64,000 bases of DNA from [Leptolyngbya] sp. PCC 7376 (GTDB lineage Bacteria > Cyanobacteriota > Cyanobacteriia > Cyanobacteriales > MRBY01): the NCBI RefSeq assembly GCF_000316605.1, contig NC_019683.1, positions 2,898,036 through 2,962,035 of the forward strand. The letters are read 5' to 3'. The notes under the pieces are model-generated. The model worked only from the letters and a program-made list of their open reading frames with translations. It did no database searches and was not told the origin of the DNA. This document shows, piece by piece, positions 35,326 to 43,165 of this stretch (position 1 is its first letter; each line of letters starts with the position of its first letter). The position numbers and the translations under genes were made by a program.

Positions 35326-35607
35326 AAATCCTTGTCATCGCTGAAAGGCTAGCGACGGGCTTGATCCCGTTCCTATTCGCAGCAATTGTACAAGGAAATG
35401 AAATCAAGACCACATCTATTTTTTGAGGTGATGTCAATGAACGGCAATGTGTTGTGTTGAGAGGGTTCACCTCTGTTTTTTGCCGCACAATGACATGTTT
35501 TTCTCAGAATGATGATTTCATCTCAGTTGAGGAAAAAGGCGATCGCCTAACGGTTTGACTACAGTCTGGGCTAAAGCTAAACACGAAGGGCGATGATTGT
35601 CCGAGAT

Positions 35608-35847
35608 TTATGCGGCGTGGCATAAGTGATCATTGTGGAGAACAGCTTCACCTCGGGATGGCAGCCAGACTAGCCATTCCACTTCGGAGTAAGGACACAG
35701 TAACAATGCATACTCATCGCTTTCGATATTCGTGAGTTTGACCCAATCACTATCAGGTTGAGCGGGGATGAATTTTGTGTCGAAGGGATGCTCAACGGTT
35801 TTCTCTGAGTTGAAGCGCAAATTGGCTTTAGATAGAGTTTGTGCCAT
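35608..35847 (-). CDS. Conserved hypothetical protein
   Basis: 79 aa, soluble. Features: PFDTKFIPAQPDSDWV, DEYALLLCPYSEVEWLVWLP and a His/Cys-rich tail (HNDHLCHAA). I recall similar short proteins in other cyanobacteria but no function. ATG start, no neighbour within an operon distance; flanked on both sides by AT-rich spacers. Confidence 0.6.
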   Translation of the reverse strand: MAQTLSKANLRFNSEKTVEHPFDTKFIPAQPDSDWVKLTNIESDEYALLLCPYSEVEWLVWLPSRGEAVLHNDHLCHAA

Positions 35848-36071
35848 TTTCCTACTCTTTTTTGAATAAACAAGATGATTCTTGTATCTAATTATACGAA
35901 ATTGGCTTTTGTAAGTTGTGGTGTGCTCACATAAGTTTACGCAGTGAAATAGGGTGTTTTTTCTATTTTTGTCGCCGTGATTGTCCTACACACCATAAAA
36001 AAATCGCAGGAATAGTGCCGTTCAACGCTTAAATATTAAAGGTGTCTATTGCTTGGGTTTAGTGCAGGGAT

Positions 36072-36473
36072 ATGAAGTTACCAGAAGATGGCGATCGCCC
36101 CCTCAGTATTAATCTTGTGCCGATGATCGATGTGATTTTTTCGATTTTGGCCTTCTTTATTCTGTCGACTTTGTTTCTTGTCCCTTCTGAAGGATTGGAT
36201 ATTAATCTCCCTGAAGCCTTGCGTACCGAAAGTCAGACTCAAGAAGCCTTGAAGGTAGGTATTAATGCCCAAGGACAAATCCGTTTTCAACAGCAAGACA
36301 TTGAGTTGGAAAATTTGGTGGAGCTTGTGGAAGCCGAACTCACTGCAGAACAGACTCAAATTATTATTCAAGCAGATGCAGAAGTTGACCATGGCCGGGT
36401 GGTTGCCGTGATGGATCAGCTTCGCCAAATTCCAGGTTTACAGTTGGCGATCGCCACGATTCAGCCTGAGTAG
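36072..36473 (+). CDS. exbD: ExbD/TolR family protein
   Basis: 133 aa. One N-terminal membrane helix containing the essential Asp (INLVPMIDVIFSILAFFIL), followed by a periplasmic domain (LPEALRT...). Works in proton-driven ExbB-ExbD or TolQ-TolR motors. No ExbB, TonB or TolB gene is next to it, so the partner must lie elsewhere. ATG start, HIP1 inside the gene at the start. 91 bp before folB. Confidence 0.85.
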   Translation: MKLPEDGDRPLSINLVPMIDVIFSILAFFILSTLFLVPSEGLDINLPEALRTESQTQEALKVGINAQGQIRFQQQDIELENLVELVEAELTAEQTQIIIQADAEVDHGRVVAVMDQLRQIPGLQLAIATIQPE

Positions 36474-36564
36474 TCCGTATTTTTTCCTTGGATTTAAACA
36501 AAAGTTAAGATAAACTAAAGATGATCCCCGTGAAAATACGGTTGCGGTTTTGCCAAGGACTCCA

Positions 36565-36924
36565 GTGGATATTATTTCAATTCGTGATATTCGTGGCTAT
36601 GGTTATACCGGTTTTCTCGAGGAAGAAAAAGTGCTCGGGCAATGGTTTGAGGTTGATCTGGAGCTAGAGGTAGATCTTGCGTCGGTTGGGGTCAGTGACA
36701 ACCTTGAAGACTCGGTAGATTATCGTCAGGTGATTGAGTTAACGAAGGCGACGATCACAAATGATCGTTTTGATTTAGTGGAGCGTTTAGCGGCGGCGAT
36801 CGCCACAAAATTGCTGGCAATAGAAAAAATACAATCTGTCAGAGTTTGTTTAACGAAGCCTCACCCACCTATTCCCGATTTTTCCGGCAGCGTCGTGATA
36901 GATATCACACGGAAAAAGGGCTGA
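36565..36924 (+). CDS. folB: Dihydroneopterin aldolase
   Basis: 119 aa, usual length. Splits dihydroneopterin to 6-hydroxymethyl-dihydropterin in folate synthesis. Motifs: IRGYGYTGFLEEEKVLGQ, SVDYRQVIELT and the C-terminal KPHPPIPDFSGSV. I start at GTG 36565, which matches the family's MDxIxLxxIRxYGYTG start and has AAGGA five bases upstream; the longer frame begins with TTG at 36550. Confidence 0.9.
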   Translation: MDIISIRDIRGYGYTGFLEEEKVLGQWFEVDLELEVDLASVGVSDNLEDSVDYRQVIELTKATITNDRFDLVERLAAAIATKLLAIEKIQSVRVCLTKPHPPIPDFSGSVVIDITRKKG

Positions 36925-37054
36925 AAGTGACTTTTATGTCTGAAATAAAGCCATAGGAGTTAATTACTTTCTTCGGGCAACTTTTTCGATCTAGTCCATG
37001 TCTAAAGAAGACATCAAGACTCAGTGCAAACCTGTAGAAAGTGGGGAGGAAAAC

Positions 37055-37138
37055 ATGGCAGTGCAAATTTACTTTTTAATCTTTATTTATGTGACTACCT
37101 GTATCTGGGAAAAAGTTAGATATCAAGATCGTCCTTAG
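37055..37138 (+). CDS. Putative small membrane protein ORF
   Basis: 27 codons from ATG with GGGGAGG five bases upstream, the best Shine-Dalgarno in this spacer. The peptide (begins MAVQIYFLIFIYVTTCIW) has one predicted membrane helix with a positively charged tail (KVRYQDRP). The stop overlaps the 3' end of the convergent sphS gene by 23 bp. Small one-helix peptides are common as photosynthetic or transport complex subunits in cyanobacteria, but I do not recognise this one. Confidence 0.35.
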   Translation: MAVQIYFLIFIYVTTCIWEKVRYQDRP

Positions 37139-38408
37139 GTAAGGTCAAAGGCAATGTGAATTGCAGCCATGCGCCGCCGTAATCTACATGATTATTGGCT
37201 ATGATTTCACCGTGGTGAGAGTTGATGATTTGCTGGACGATCGCCAATCCCAAGCCACTACCCTGACTAAAGTTTGCAGATTGCGATTGTCTCACCCGTG
37301 CCTGATCGCCACGATATAAACGCTCAAACACATAGGGCAAATCCTCCACAATAAACCCTGAGCCTTGGTCAATGACATCAATGGTTGCTAGATTTGTTGC
37401 ATCATCGTGCTGAAGAGAAACAAGCACTGGCTTCTGGAAAGGATTGTATTTAATCGCGTTATCAAACAAATTTAAAAAGACTTGGGTGAGGCGATCGCGA
37501 TCGCCTTGTATTTTGAGTTGATCTGCTCCGGTGTAGCTTAAGTCAATTTGTTTTTGGGCTGCGATGGGCGACAGTTTTTCCCAAACCTCATGGATTAGTG
37601 CTACCAAATCAAATGTTTGGTGACTGAGGACTTGGTGGGGGTGGGACTCTAAACGACTAATTTCAAGCCAATCTTGCACGAGGTAATATAAGCGATTAAT
37701 TTCTCCGAGCAATTGCGTTGTCCATTTCTGATCTTGCCCTTGCAGACGAGACGTTAATGTTTCCGTTACTAGTCGCATCGCTGTGAGAGGAGTGCGCAAT
37801 TCATGGGTCAGATCAGAGAGCAATTTTTCTTGGGCTTGTTTAACAATATGCAGAGATTCTTGATCTTCTAGAAAAACGCCAACTTCACCCGCTGTCATGG
37901 AGATCGTTAAACCCCGGAGATGTACAGAATTTCCTTTGCTATCTGCATGGGTTTGGGCATCATGGCTTGGGTGAAATTCCCAGGATCGTTCTTGGGAGGT
38001 TCTGTTGATGCGGGTTTGCTCAATGAGTCGGTCTAGTTCATAGGAGCGGACAAGTTCTAATAAAAGTCGTACTTCTCCAGATTGCCAACGGTTTAAGTGC
38101 AGGATTTCACGGGCTTTGTGGTTACACCAAAGGAGCTGATTGTCCGCATCAACATGAAGGTAGCCGCAGGGAAAATGCTCAAAAATTCTATAGCATTGGC
38201 TGACTTCCTGTTGGAGGTCTTTTTTTTCGGCATAAAGGCTTTTGAGTTCACGTCTTACCGAAGATAGAGGTGCAAAGGATGGCACTTCCGAAGGGCGATC
38301 GCCATAGGAGTGGAGCATTCGTTTCACCTCCAACCGCTGACGTTGGTACCATGCGAAACAAATCACACAGCCAGCGCCTAAACCGATGAGTAGTGAAATC
38401 CAAAACAT
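37116..38408 (-). CDS. sphS: Phosphate-sensing histidine kinase SphS
   Basis: 430 aa. N-terminal membrane anchor (ISLLIGLGAGCVICFAW), a PAS-like region (~80-195: CYRIFEHFPCGYLHVDADNQLLW), HisKA with His in LTHELRTPLTAMR (~205), and HATPase_c with LFDNAIKYN, DQGSGF and GSGLGLAIVQQ. This layout, with one short N-terminal hydrophobic region and no periplasmic sensor, is that of SphS, which works with SphR and SphU on the phosphate regulon of cyanobacteria. sphR is not in the window, so identity rests on domain layout and sequence feel. ATG start. Confidence 0.75.
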   Translation of the reverse strand: MFWISLLIGLGAGCVICFAWYQRQRLEVKRMLHSYGDRPSEVPSFAPLSSVRRELKSLYAEKKDLQQEVSQCYRIFEHFPCGYLHVDADNQLLWCNHKAREILHLNRWQSGEVRLLLELVRSYELDRLIEQTRINRTSQERSWEFHPSHDAQTHADSKGNSVHLRGLTISMTAGEVGVFLEDQESLHIVKQAQEKLLSDLTHELRTPLTAMRLVTETLTSRLQGQDQKWTTQLLGEINRLYYLVQDWLEISRLESHPHQVLSHQTFDLVALIHEVWEKLSPIAAQKQIDLSYTGADQLKIQGDRDRLTQVFLNLFDNAIKYNPFQKPVLVSLQHDDATNLATIDVIDQGSGFIVEDLPYVFERLYRGDQARVRQSQSANFSQGSGLGLAIVQQIINSHHGEIIANNHVDYGGAWLQFTLPLTLPKDDLDI

Positions 38409-38521
38409 AGCTTTAGCAGCGGGCGATCGCCGACAAGAAAGGATTTAAGGTCATGGAAAAAAGTCGGTGGAAATAAATGGTATGACTATAGGGGCAAAAA
38501 ATCTGACCCCCTCTGCATACG

Positions 38522-39472
38522 ATGGACTTTACCCTGTTTTTGCAACAACTCCTCAATGGTTTGTCGATCGGCAGTGTTTATGCCATCTTTGCCCTTGGTT
38601 ATACGTTGGTTTTCTCGATACTGGGCATCATTAATTTTGCCCATGGCGCAATTTTTACCCTTGGGGCTTATTTTACCTATCTGTTTGCGGGGGGCAAGTT
38701 TGGGTTCAATGGTGTGCTTGCCAATGCCCAACTCCCTTTTGCATTGCCGTTTTGGTTGGCCTTAATCTGCGGATGTTTGGTGGCTGGGCTAACCTCGGTC
38801 TGTCTCGAATGGCTAGCTTTTCGGCCATTGCGCAAACGAGGAGCTGATTCGCTATTGAGCTTGGTCTCTAGCCTTGGGGCTGCTGTGGTTATTGTGAATA
38901 GTATTCAGGCACTTGTTGGAGCAGAAATTTATACGTTTCCGGCGAATATCTACGGCAATATTCCCGAGTCAATTAATTTTGGGTCAGCGGAAAATCCAAT
39001 TTTGATTCGAACAGTGCAAGTGATTATTTTCGGGGTATCGGCGATCGCAGTGGCCATTCTCACCTATGGCATGACCCAAACAAAAATGGGTAAAGCTGTG
39101 CAAGCGGTTGCAGAGGATGGGGTGACAGCCAGTTTGCTGGGGATTAATACCGAGCGAGTGATTCAGCTGACCTTTTTTGTAAGTGGTTGTTTAGCTGGAT
39201 TGGCGGGGACGTTGGTGGGATCGAGCGTCAGTATTGCAGGACCTTATTTCGGGATCACCTATGGCTTGAAAGGATTGGGCGTGATTGTCCTAGGTGGTCT
39301 CGGTAATATTCCGGGGGCAGTGGTTGGTGGCTTATTGATTGGATTGGCAGAGGCATTTATTCCGGGGGATTTTTCAGGATATAAGGAGGCGATCGCCTTT
39401 GCACTTTTATTTGGGATGCTATTAATTCGTCCACAGGGATTGTTCGGGAAGAAGACTATTCAAAAGGTTTAA
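38522..39472 (+). CDS. Branched-chain/neutral amino acid ABC permease LivH-like
   Basis: 316 aa with about eight membrane helices. LivH signatures: LNGLSIGSVYAIFALGYTLV, GIINFAHGAIFTLGAY, AVAEDGVTASLLGINTERV and YGLKGLGVIVLGGLGNIPGA. With the next gene it forms the membrane channel of an amino acid importer (LivHM or the cyanobacterial Nat-type permease). No LivJ, LivG or LivF gene is nearby, a common arrangement in cyanobacteria. ATG start. Confidence 0.85.
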   Translation: MDFTLFLQQLLNGLSIGSVYAIFALGYTLVFSILGIINFAHGAIFTLGAYFTYLFAGGKFGFNGVLANAQLPFALPFWLALICGCLVAGLTSVCLEWLAFRPLRKRGADSLLSLVSSLGAAVVIVNSIQALVGAEIYTFPANIYGNIPESINFGSAENPILIRTVQVIIFGVSAIAVAILTYGMTQTKMGKAVQAVAEDGVTASLLGINTERVIQLTFFVSGCLAGLAGTLVGSSVSIAGPYFGITYGLKGLGVIVLGGLGNIPGAVVGGLLIGLAEAFIPGDFSGYKEAIAFALLFGMLLIRPQGLFGKKTIQKV

Positions 39473-39505
39473 GTCAGAATTTTTATTAGGGATTGAGCAA
39501 AAAAC

Positions 39506-40402
39506 ATGGCGGCATTTCTAAGTACCTATGGCTATTTAATTGTCTCGACATTACTCGGGGCAATGTTGGGCATGTCTGTGTATTTGCCGTTGATGACTGG
39601 GCAACTTTCTCTGGCAACGCCGGGTTTTTATGCGTTGGGTGGTTATATTGCCGCTGTACTCTCGACCACAGTAATTCCGTTTGAAGGGAGCTGGTTTCCC
39701 GTGCCTTGGCTGCTCGTCGAAATGTTAGTGGCCGGTGTCGCTTCGGGGATTCTCGCGGTAATTTTAGGGATTCCGGTCTTGAGATTACGGGGGATTTATC
39801 TGGCGATCGCCACCATTGCATTTGTCGAAATTTTGCGCGTTTTATCTCTCAATTTAGAGATTACGGGTGGTGCAGTAGGCATCTTCGCGATCCCGCAACC
39901 ATTTGGCAGTCCGCTGGATTATCTCTGGATTGTGTTGCCGCTGTTGATACTCGTTGGTGTGTTGGTTTGGCGACTAGAAAATACGAAAGTTGGCCGCGCC
40001 TTTAATGCCATTCGCGAAGATGAACTCGCTGCCAATGCGATGGGAATTAATCCTACCTACTACAAAGTTTTATCGTTTGTGCTGGGAGCAATTCTCGCCG
40101 GAATCGTTGGGGCGATCGCCGCGCACTTTCTCAATACTTGGAATGCCCGTCAGGGAACGTTTGATGCCAGTATCACCTATTTGGCTTTTGTACTCATTGG
40201 TGGTTCTCGCAGCTTTTTGGGGCCAATCCTCGGCGGTATTATTCTCACCGCATTGCCGGAAGTTTTGAGAGGTTTAGGTGATGCACGCCTCATCTTTTTT
40301 GGCTTACTGTTGGTGCTCGGAACGATTTTTTATCCCCAAGGTTTAATCACCCCAGAGTTATTGCGTCGTTGGTTGCCTGCTCGTCTACGCTCGAAAATCT
40401 AG
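39506..40402 (+). CDS. Branched-chain/neutral amino acid ABC permease LivM-like
   Basis: 298 aa, membrane protein partner of the preceding LivH-like permease, 33 bp downstream on the same strand. LivM patterns: LATPGFYALGGYIAAVL, RLRGIYLAIATIAFVEIL, GRAFNAIREDELAANAMGIN, and FLGPILGGIIL. ATG start. Ligand unknown. Confidence 0.85.
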   Translation: MAAFLSTYGYLIVSTLLGAMLGMSVYLPLMTGQLSLATPGFYALGGYIAAVLSTTVIPFEGSWFPVPWLLVEMLVAGVASGILAVILGIPVLRLRGIYLAIATIAFVEILRVLSLNLEITGGAVGIFAIPQPFGSPLDYLWIVLPLLILVGVLVWRLENTKVGRAFNAIREDELAANAMGINPTYYKVLSFVLGAILAGIVGAIAAHFLNTWNARQGTFDASITYLAFVLIGGSRSFLGPILGGIILTALPEVLRGLGDARLIFFGLLLVLGTIFYPQGLITPELLRRWLPARLRSKI

Positions 40403-40432
40403 AACATCCTTGTCCAATAGATTATTTGTAAA

Positions 40433-42088
40433 CTACTTGGCGATCGCCTCAGCACAGAATTTCACTGGCAAGATGACAGTCATCTCAGTACCAGCGGGAC
40501 TGGATTTGAGATTCACCTGACCCTTATGTTCCTCTGTGACAATGCGATCCACCAAAGCTAACCCCAATCCCTTCCCATGACCCACTGATTTAGTCGTGAA
40601 AAAAGGATCAAAAACCTTGGACTGAATCTCCGCAGGAATGCCTACACCATTATCAATAAAACTAATTGCGACACAATCTCCATTCACTACCTGAGTCCGC
40701 AGTTGTAATTTCGGAGTCTTGGTCGTACATAGAGGATCCTCTAAAGCATCAATTGAATTCATCAAAATATTCAGAAAGACCTGGTTGATTTGTTTCGGAT
40801 CACATTCCACTAAAGGTAAATCGCCATATTCTTTACTGACATCGATTTTTGACGTACAACGATTAGATTCCAAACGATAAGTCAACCAACTTAAAGTACT
40901 GTCTAAACCATCATTAATATCTACAACTTTGCAGCCTACTTCATCAAGACGAGCAAAATCCCGTAGAGATAGAACAATATCGCGGACACGTTTCGCACCA
41001 GATTTCATTGAGTCACATAATTCCGGTAAATCTTGAACAATAAACGCTAACTCCTCTTCTGTTGGCAGCGTATCTTCTTTAACGACATCCTCGTTTTTTT
41101 CTAGATTGATCGCATGATGTGTCGATGTCGGAACCTTATCGCCAGACTGTTGTAAACGACAATGATTTAAAGCCTTTAAAACCTGCGCTACATAGTTATC
41201 GAGATGGTGGATATTGCTATAGACAACCCCAAGAGGATTATTGATTTCGTGGGCGATCCCTGCAACGATTTTTTCTAAGCCAGACATCTTGGCACTGTGA
41301 ATAAGTTGCTCCGTGTGCATCAGCTGATATTGCGTCGCTTCAATTTCTTCTAAACCACGCGCAATATTTTCCACCATGTCATTAAACGCAACCATCACCT
41401 CTCCCAATTCATCATTTTGGATGTTGTGGGTGGGCTGAATTTTTTCTCGCAAGCTTTCATGATGATGAACAGCTTCACCGACTGCATGGAGATAACCGCG
41501 CAGTTTCAAAATAGGAGCGATTACAAGACTATTTAAAACGATGGCAGTGGAGACGGTGACGGCAATAGAAATAATAATGACCAACCCTAAGATGCGGCTA
41601 TTAAAGGCAAAGAATTCATCTCGGATGGCGATCGCATCATGGCGAATGATAAGAATGTAACGTTCATCCTTTAAAGGTAGAGTTTGGGCTACATCATATT
41701 GATAACTGTTTCTGTTGAGATATGTTGTTTTTTGTGCTTGCTGAAAATCGTTAAAAGATAGTTCTGGCTCTTGACCAAATGATGTGATTAAGAGACCAGC
41801 TTCGTTATAAATTATTCCCCCTTCAAATAACGCATTTTCTCTCTTAGTGAGTTGCTCTAGTTTCTGGAAAATTTGAGTCTTCACACTCTCATTTAATGTG
41901 ATATTTGGTGATAAAACTGCTGAGATTTGTGCGGAAGAAAGATTGGTTAAATGATTTAATATTTCGTCTTCTCGTCGCAGAAAAGAAGGAATTAGGATAA
42001 TGAATTCAATCGCAATAATACTCAGAAAAACAGACCAAACAATCTTTCTGGAGAGACGAGCTCGGAAAAATGAGTTTAGAGGATTCAT
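40433..42088 (-). CDS. Sensor histidine kinase with HAMP
   Basis: 551 aa. TM1 (KIVWSVFLSIIAIEFIILIP), a ~130-residue periplasmic domain, TM2 (ILGLVIIISIAVTVSTAIV), HAMP (~195-245), a HisKA domain with His in GIAHEINNPLG (~280), a Ser/Glu-rich insert, and HATPase_c (FLNILMNSIDAL, DNGVGIP, GLGLALV). The C-terminal kinase resembles the NtrB-like EINNPLG group. Signal and partner regulator unknown; no receiver gene nearby. ATG start. Confidence 0.85.
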   Translation of the reverse strand: MNPLNSFFRARLSRKIVWSVFLSIIAIEFIILIPSFLRREDEILNHLTNLSSAQISAVLSPNITLNESVKTQIFQKLEQLTKRENALFEGGIIYNEAGLLITSFGQEPELSFNDFQQAQKTTYLNRNSYQYDVAQTLPLKDERYILIIRHDAIAIRDEFFAFNSRILGLVIIISIAVTVSTAIVLNSLVIAPILKLRGYLHAVGEAVHHHESLREKIQPTHNIQNDELGEVMVAFNDMVENIARGLEEIEATQYQLMHTEQLIHSAKMSGLEKIVAGIAHEINNPLGVVYSNIHHLDNYVAQVLKALNHCRLQQSGDKVPTSTHHAINLEKNEDVVKEDTLPTEEELAFIVQDLPELCDSMKSGAKRVRDIVLSLRDFARLDEVGCKVVDINDGLDSTLSWLTYRLESNRCTSKIDVSKEYGDLPLVECDPKQINQVFLNILMNSIDALEDPLCTTKTPKLQLRTQVVNGDCVAISFIDNGVGIPAEIQSKVFDPFFTTKSVGHGKGLGLALVDRIVTEEHKGQVNLKSSPAGTEMTVILPVKFCAEAIAK

Positions 42089-42375
42089 CTATGGTGGGAA
42101 TAGGGGCAGCTGAGGAGGCTGATGGATACTGTCTCTAGCGCTTGATGTTGGTGATGCTAAACCTCTTACTAGATCTATTATCTCAAGGGAGATTGAAAAA
42201 GTTATCCTAGTTAATGCTGATTTTTGAAGTGTTTCAATGAAAAATCAGAAGGTTATTGTGGCGCAGAATTTGTGCTGATCACCTGCCTGTCTTGAACCTG
42301 TATTGCTTGTCACTGCTGGACTTCAAGTCTTTTATCCATGGAGTGCTCTGGTACAAAAAATGAATTTCTTCTTTA

Positions 42376-43143
42376 TTAAAGATTCAGTGAGGACAAAGTG
42401 ATCGCCTGTTTCAGAGTGTCAAAGTTAGTGCGATTTGGGTGACCTTTATAGTGGCGTAAATGAGATAATAATTGTTCTTGATTACAGTGCGGCAATAATG
42501 GCTTGAGATACTTCGCGATGACACTCCCCCAAAACAATCCTTGCACCAAAGCCGTGACATTCTGAGGACGGCGATCGCCACTGGCATTACTAAAATCCAA
42601 GAGAACAGGTTGATGTGTTGCAGTTACAATCACATCCTTGGTAATGCACTTCATATCATCGCGATCTAAGCCGATTTGATCGAGTTTATATGCTTGTTCT
42701 AAAAGATTATTTATTACATCCAAAATAATTGAGGTTGGGTATTTGGCGATCGCCCATTGTAACCACTCTAAAAATGATTTTCCCTCGATAAAATCCATCA
42801 GTATAAAGTTATCACTAGCTTGATAAATCTTGGGAGCAACACCTACTTTGTTGGCTTGTCGAATTGCTTTGGCTTCTGGGAGTAAACTTTCTCGCTTTGC
42901 ATTAGTACGGCGGATTTTTAGGGCAAATTGTTTGCCTTCTCTAATGACAAGAACGACTAAACCCACATAGCCCAATCCTAAAATTTGTAAGTCGCAGAGA
43001 GATTGTTCACCTGCCTGACAGATTCCTTCAAGACCGAATGCGGTGAGCTCTTGCCTCCTTGCTTGTTGCTCTACTGGCGAAATGCGAGGATAGCCCAAAA
43101 GTTGATTTTCCTGGTCTTCCGTTAAAAATTGCGAGCCTGCCAC
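42376..43143 (-). CDS. Predicted Ser/Thr protein kinase (COG2112-like)
   Basis: 255 aa. Protein-kinase-like fold: G-loop region GLGYVGLVVLVI, invariant-type Lys in QFALKIRRTNAKRES, then LMDFIEGKSFLEWL (hinge), a catalytic-loop equivalent GLDRDDMKCI and a metal-site-like LLDFSNAS. It matches the short, RIO-like kinases predicted as Mn-dependent Ser/Thr kinases. GTG start; 22 bp after the cyclase gene on the same strand, so probably co-transcribed with it. Substrate unknown. Confidence 0.7.
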   Translation of the reverse strand: MAGSQFLTEDQENQLLGYPRISPVEQQARRQELTAFGLEGICQAGEQSLCDLQILGLGYVGLVVLVIREGKQFALKIRRTNAKRESLLPEAKAIRQANKVGVAPKIYQASDNFILMDFIEGKSFLEWLQWAIAKYPTSIILDVINNLLEQAYKLDQIGLDRDDMKCITKDVIVTATHQPVLLDFSNASGDRRPQNVTALVQGLFWGSVIAKYLKPLLPHCNQEQLLSHLRHYKGHPNRTNFDTLKQAITLSSLNL

Positions 43144-43165
43144 GAATGCGAATGAAATCTATTTT

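Noticed and set aside
35425-35475. GAGGTGA...TTCACCTC followed by T run as terminator or riboswitch
   Set aside because: Loop of about 35 bases and no + strand gene upstream to terminate; not enough support.
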